Below are positions 14,781 through 15,559 of a stretch of DNA of 15,559 nucleotides, one piece after another (position 1 is the stretch's first letter; each line of letters begins with the position of its first letter). The stretch covers positions 1-15,559 of the forward strand of contig DFGM01000019.1 in assembly GCA_002371755.1 (NCBI GenBank). Direction: 5' to 3'. Source of the stretch: Verrucomicrobia bacterium UBA3750 (lineage in GTDB: Bacteria > Verrucomicrobiota > Kiritimatiellia > RFP12 > UBA1067). Under the pieces are notes generated by a model that did not search any database, was not told the origin of the DNA, and was given only the letters and a program-made list of their open reading frames with translations. The position numbers were made by a program, and so were the translations under genes.

Positions 14781-15559
14781 ATGAATGCAAAACGATTAAT
14801 GGCGCTTGCCATGTGTGGTGCGGTGGCGATGCTGCCTGCGATGCGGGCCTGTGCCGGGACTGGCGAAGAAGGTTATTTCGACGCCATGCAGAGTTTCCAT
14901 GCGGGACTCTATTCGCGAGGCTATTCCATCTACCTCGACAGCGCCGACAAGGATGGGTTCAAGGAAACGTCTGAACTCCTCTACTACATCGGATATTGCT
15001 ATGAGACCGGGCAGGGGCCTAAAGAAAAGGATGCCTCTGCAGCGGAGGAATACTACAGACGGGCGTCCGATGGTGGCAGCCAAATGGCCAAACAGGCGCT
15101 AATGCGCTTGGCGCAACTTAGGAAAGATGCCATGGATCGCGAGATTGCCCTGAAAGAACTAGCCGAAATAAGGGCGAAGCTTGCGGATGAGGAGGAGAAG
15201 TACAAGAAACTGAAGGACGACTATGCCAAGGAGGAAGAGGAGCGACAGGCTCGGCTCTCCAAGTGGGAACAAGAACACAAGGAGGAAATAGCCGCGCATA
15301 ATGCGGAAATCAAGCGTCTCCAGGAGGAGAAGGAAAATGCGATTCGCCAGGGCAAACTGTCCACGGCGGATGCAATAGACCAAGCGCTGAAAGACGCGGA
15401 TGCCAAGCATCAGGCTCAACTGGAAAAGCTTGAAAGAGCGCGAGCGGACGCCTACAAGGCATATGAGGCAACGATAAAAAGACTTAAAGCCGAACAGGAC
15501 GAAAAAGACAAGGCCCACGAGAAGGAGGTGGCGGAGTTGAACGCCGAGATAGGCAGACT
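14781..15559 (+). CDS. Exported Sel1/TPR-like protein with long coiled coil, partial
   Basis: The frame runs 259 codons from the ATG at 14781 and off the right edge, so the C-terminus is missing. AAGGAG (14769-14774) lies 6 nt before the start. Residues 1-25 form a signal peptide (MNAKR, hydrophobic LMALAMCGAVAML, cleavage after ACA). A short helical repeat region (about 30-112) resembles Sel1 repeats: YYIGYCYETGQGP and AAEEYYRRASDGGSQMAKQA. From about 114 onward the protein is a highly charged coiled coil (LAEIRAKLADEEEKYKKLKD and onward), with a likely break at 190-200. It is probably a periplasmic or surface structural partner of the operon. Coiled coils occur in three proteins of this operon, which hints at assembly through them. 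No enzyme motif is visible. Confidence 0.82.
   Translation, partial: MNAKRLMALAMCGAVAMLPAMRACAGTGEEGYFDAMQSFHAGLYSRGYSIYLDSADKDGFKETSELLYYIGYCYETGQGPKEKDASAAEEYYRRASDGGSQMAKQALMRLAQLRKDAMDREIALKELAEIRAKLADEEEKYKKLKDDYAKEEEERQARLSKWEQEHKEEIAAHNAEIKRLQEEKENAIRQGKLSTADAIDQALKDADAKHQAQLEKLERARADAYKAYEATIKRLKAEQDEKDKAHEKEVAELNAEIGR

Overview
The window looks like a piece of a GC-rich bacterial chromosome (roughly 60% GC by eye) that uses Shine-Dalgarno initiation. I suspect a member of the PVC group (Kiritimatiellota, Verrucomicrobiota or Lentisphaerota). That is inferred from the general look of the LysRS, the Sel1 and Cys/His-rich envelope proteins and the CTTCGTG/CACGAAG intergenic repeats. No marker here proves it.

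Layout. On the minus strand, positions 1-1986 hold two housekeeping genes: lysS (class II lysyl-tRNA synthetase) followed 2 nt later by argC (type 2 N-acetyl-gamma-glutamyl-phosphate reductase, cut off by the left edge). A divergent intergenic region (1987-2434) holds a possible lysS promoter, five tandem octamers and two strong inverted repeats. The second inverted repeat covers the ribosome-binding site of the first plus-strand gene. From 2435 to the right edge, seven genes run head to tail on the plus strand with gaps of 21-57 nt or overlapping starts and stops, each with an AAGGA/AGGAGG-type ribosome-binding site. They look like one operon, still open at the right edge.

The operon encodes, in order: an exported ankyrin-repeat protein; a P-loop NTPase resembling the SrfC family; an actin/Hsp70-fold ATPase resembling the SrfB family; a membrane protein with coiled coils on both sides of a transmembrane helix; a 1035-residue membrane-anchored trypsin-like serine protease with Cys/His-rich modules and beta-rich domains; a membrane protein with a zinc ribbon, a tandem Cys/His repeat and Sel1 repeats; and an exported Sel1/TPR-like protein with a long coiled coil. 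SrfB and SrfC are known as a conserved pair of poorly understood 'virulence factor' families in proteobacteria.

My working hypothesis is an envelope-spanning complex in which two cytoplasmic nucleotide-binding proteins act through coiled-coil membrane proteins on a periplasmic or surface protease. The Cys/His module shared by the protease and the Sel1 protein suggests the two belong to one assembly. This Srf-like pair plus protease plus Cys/His and Sel1 modules is the candidate undescribed system in the window.
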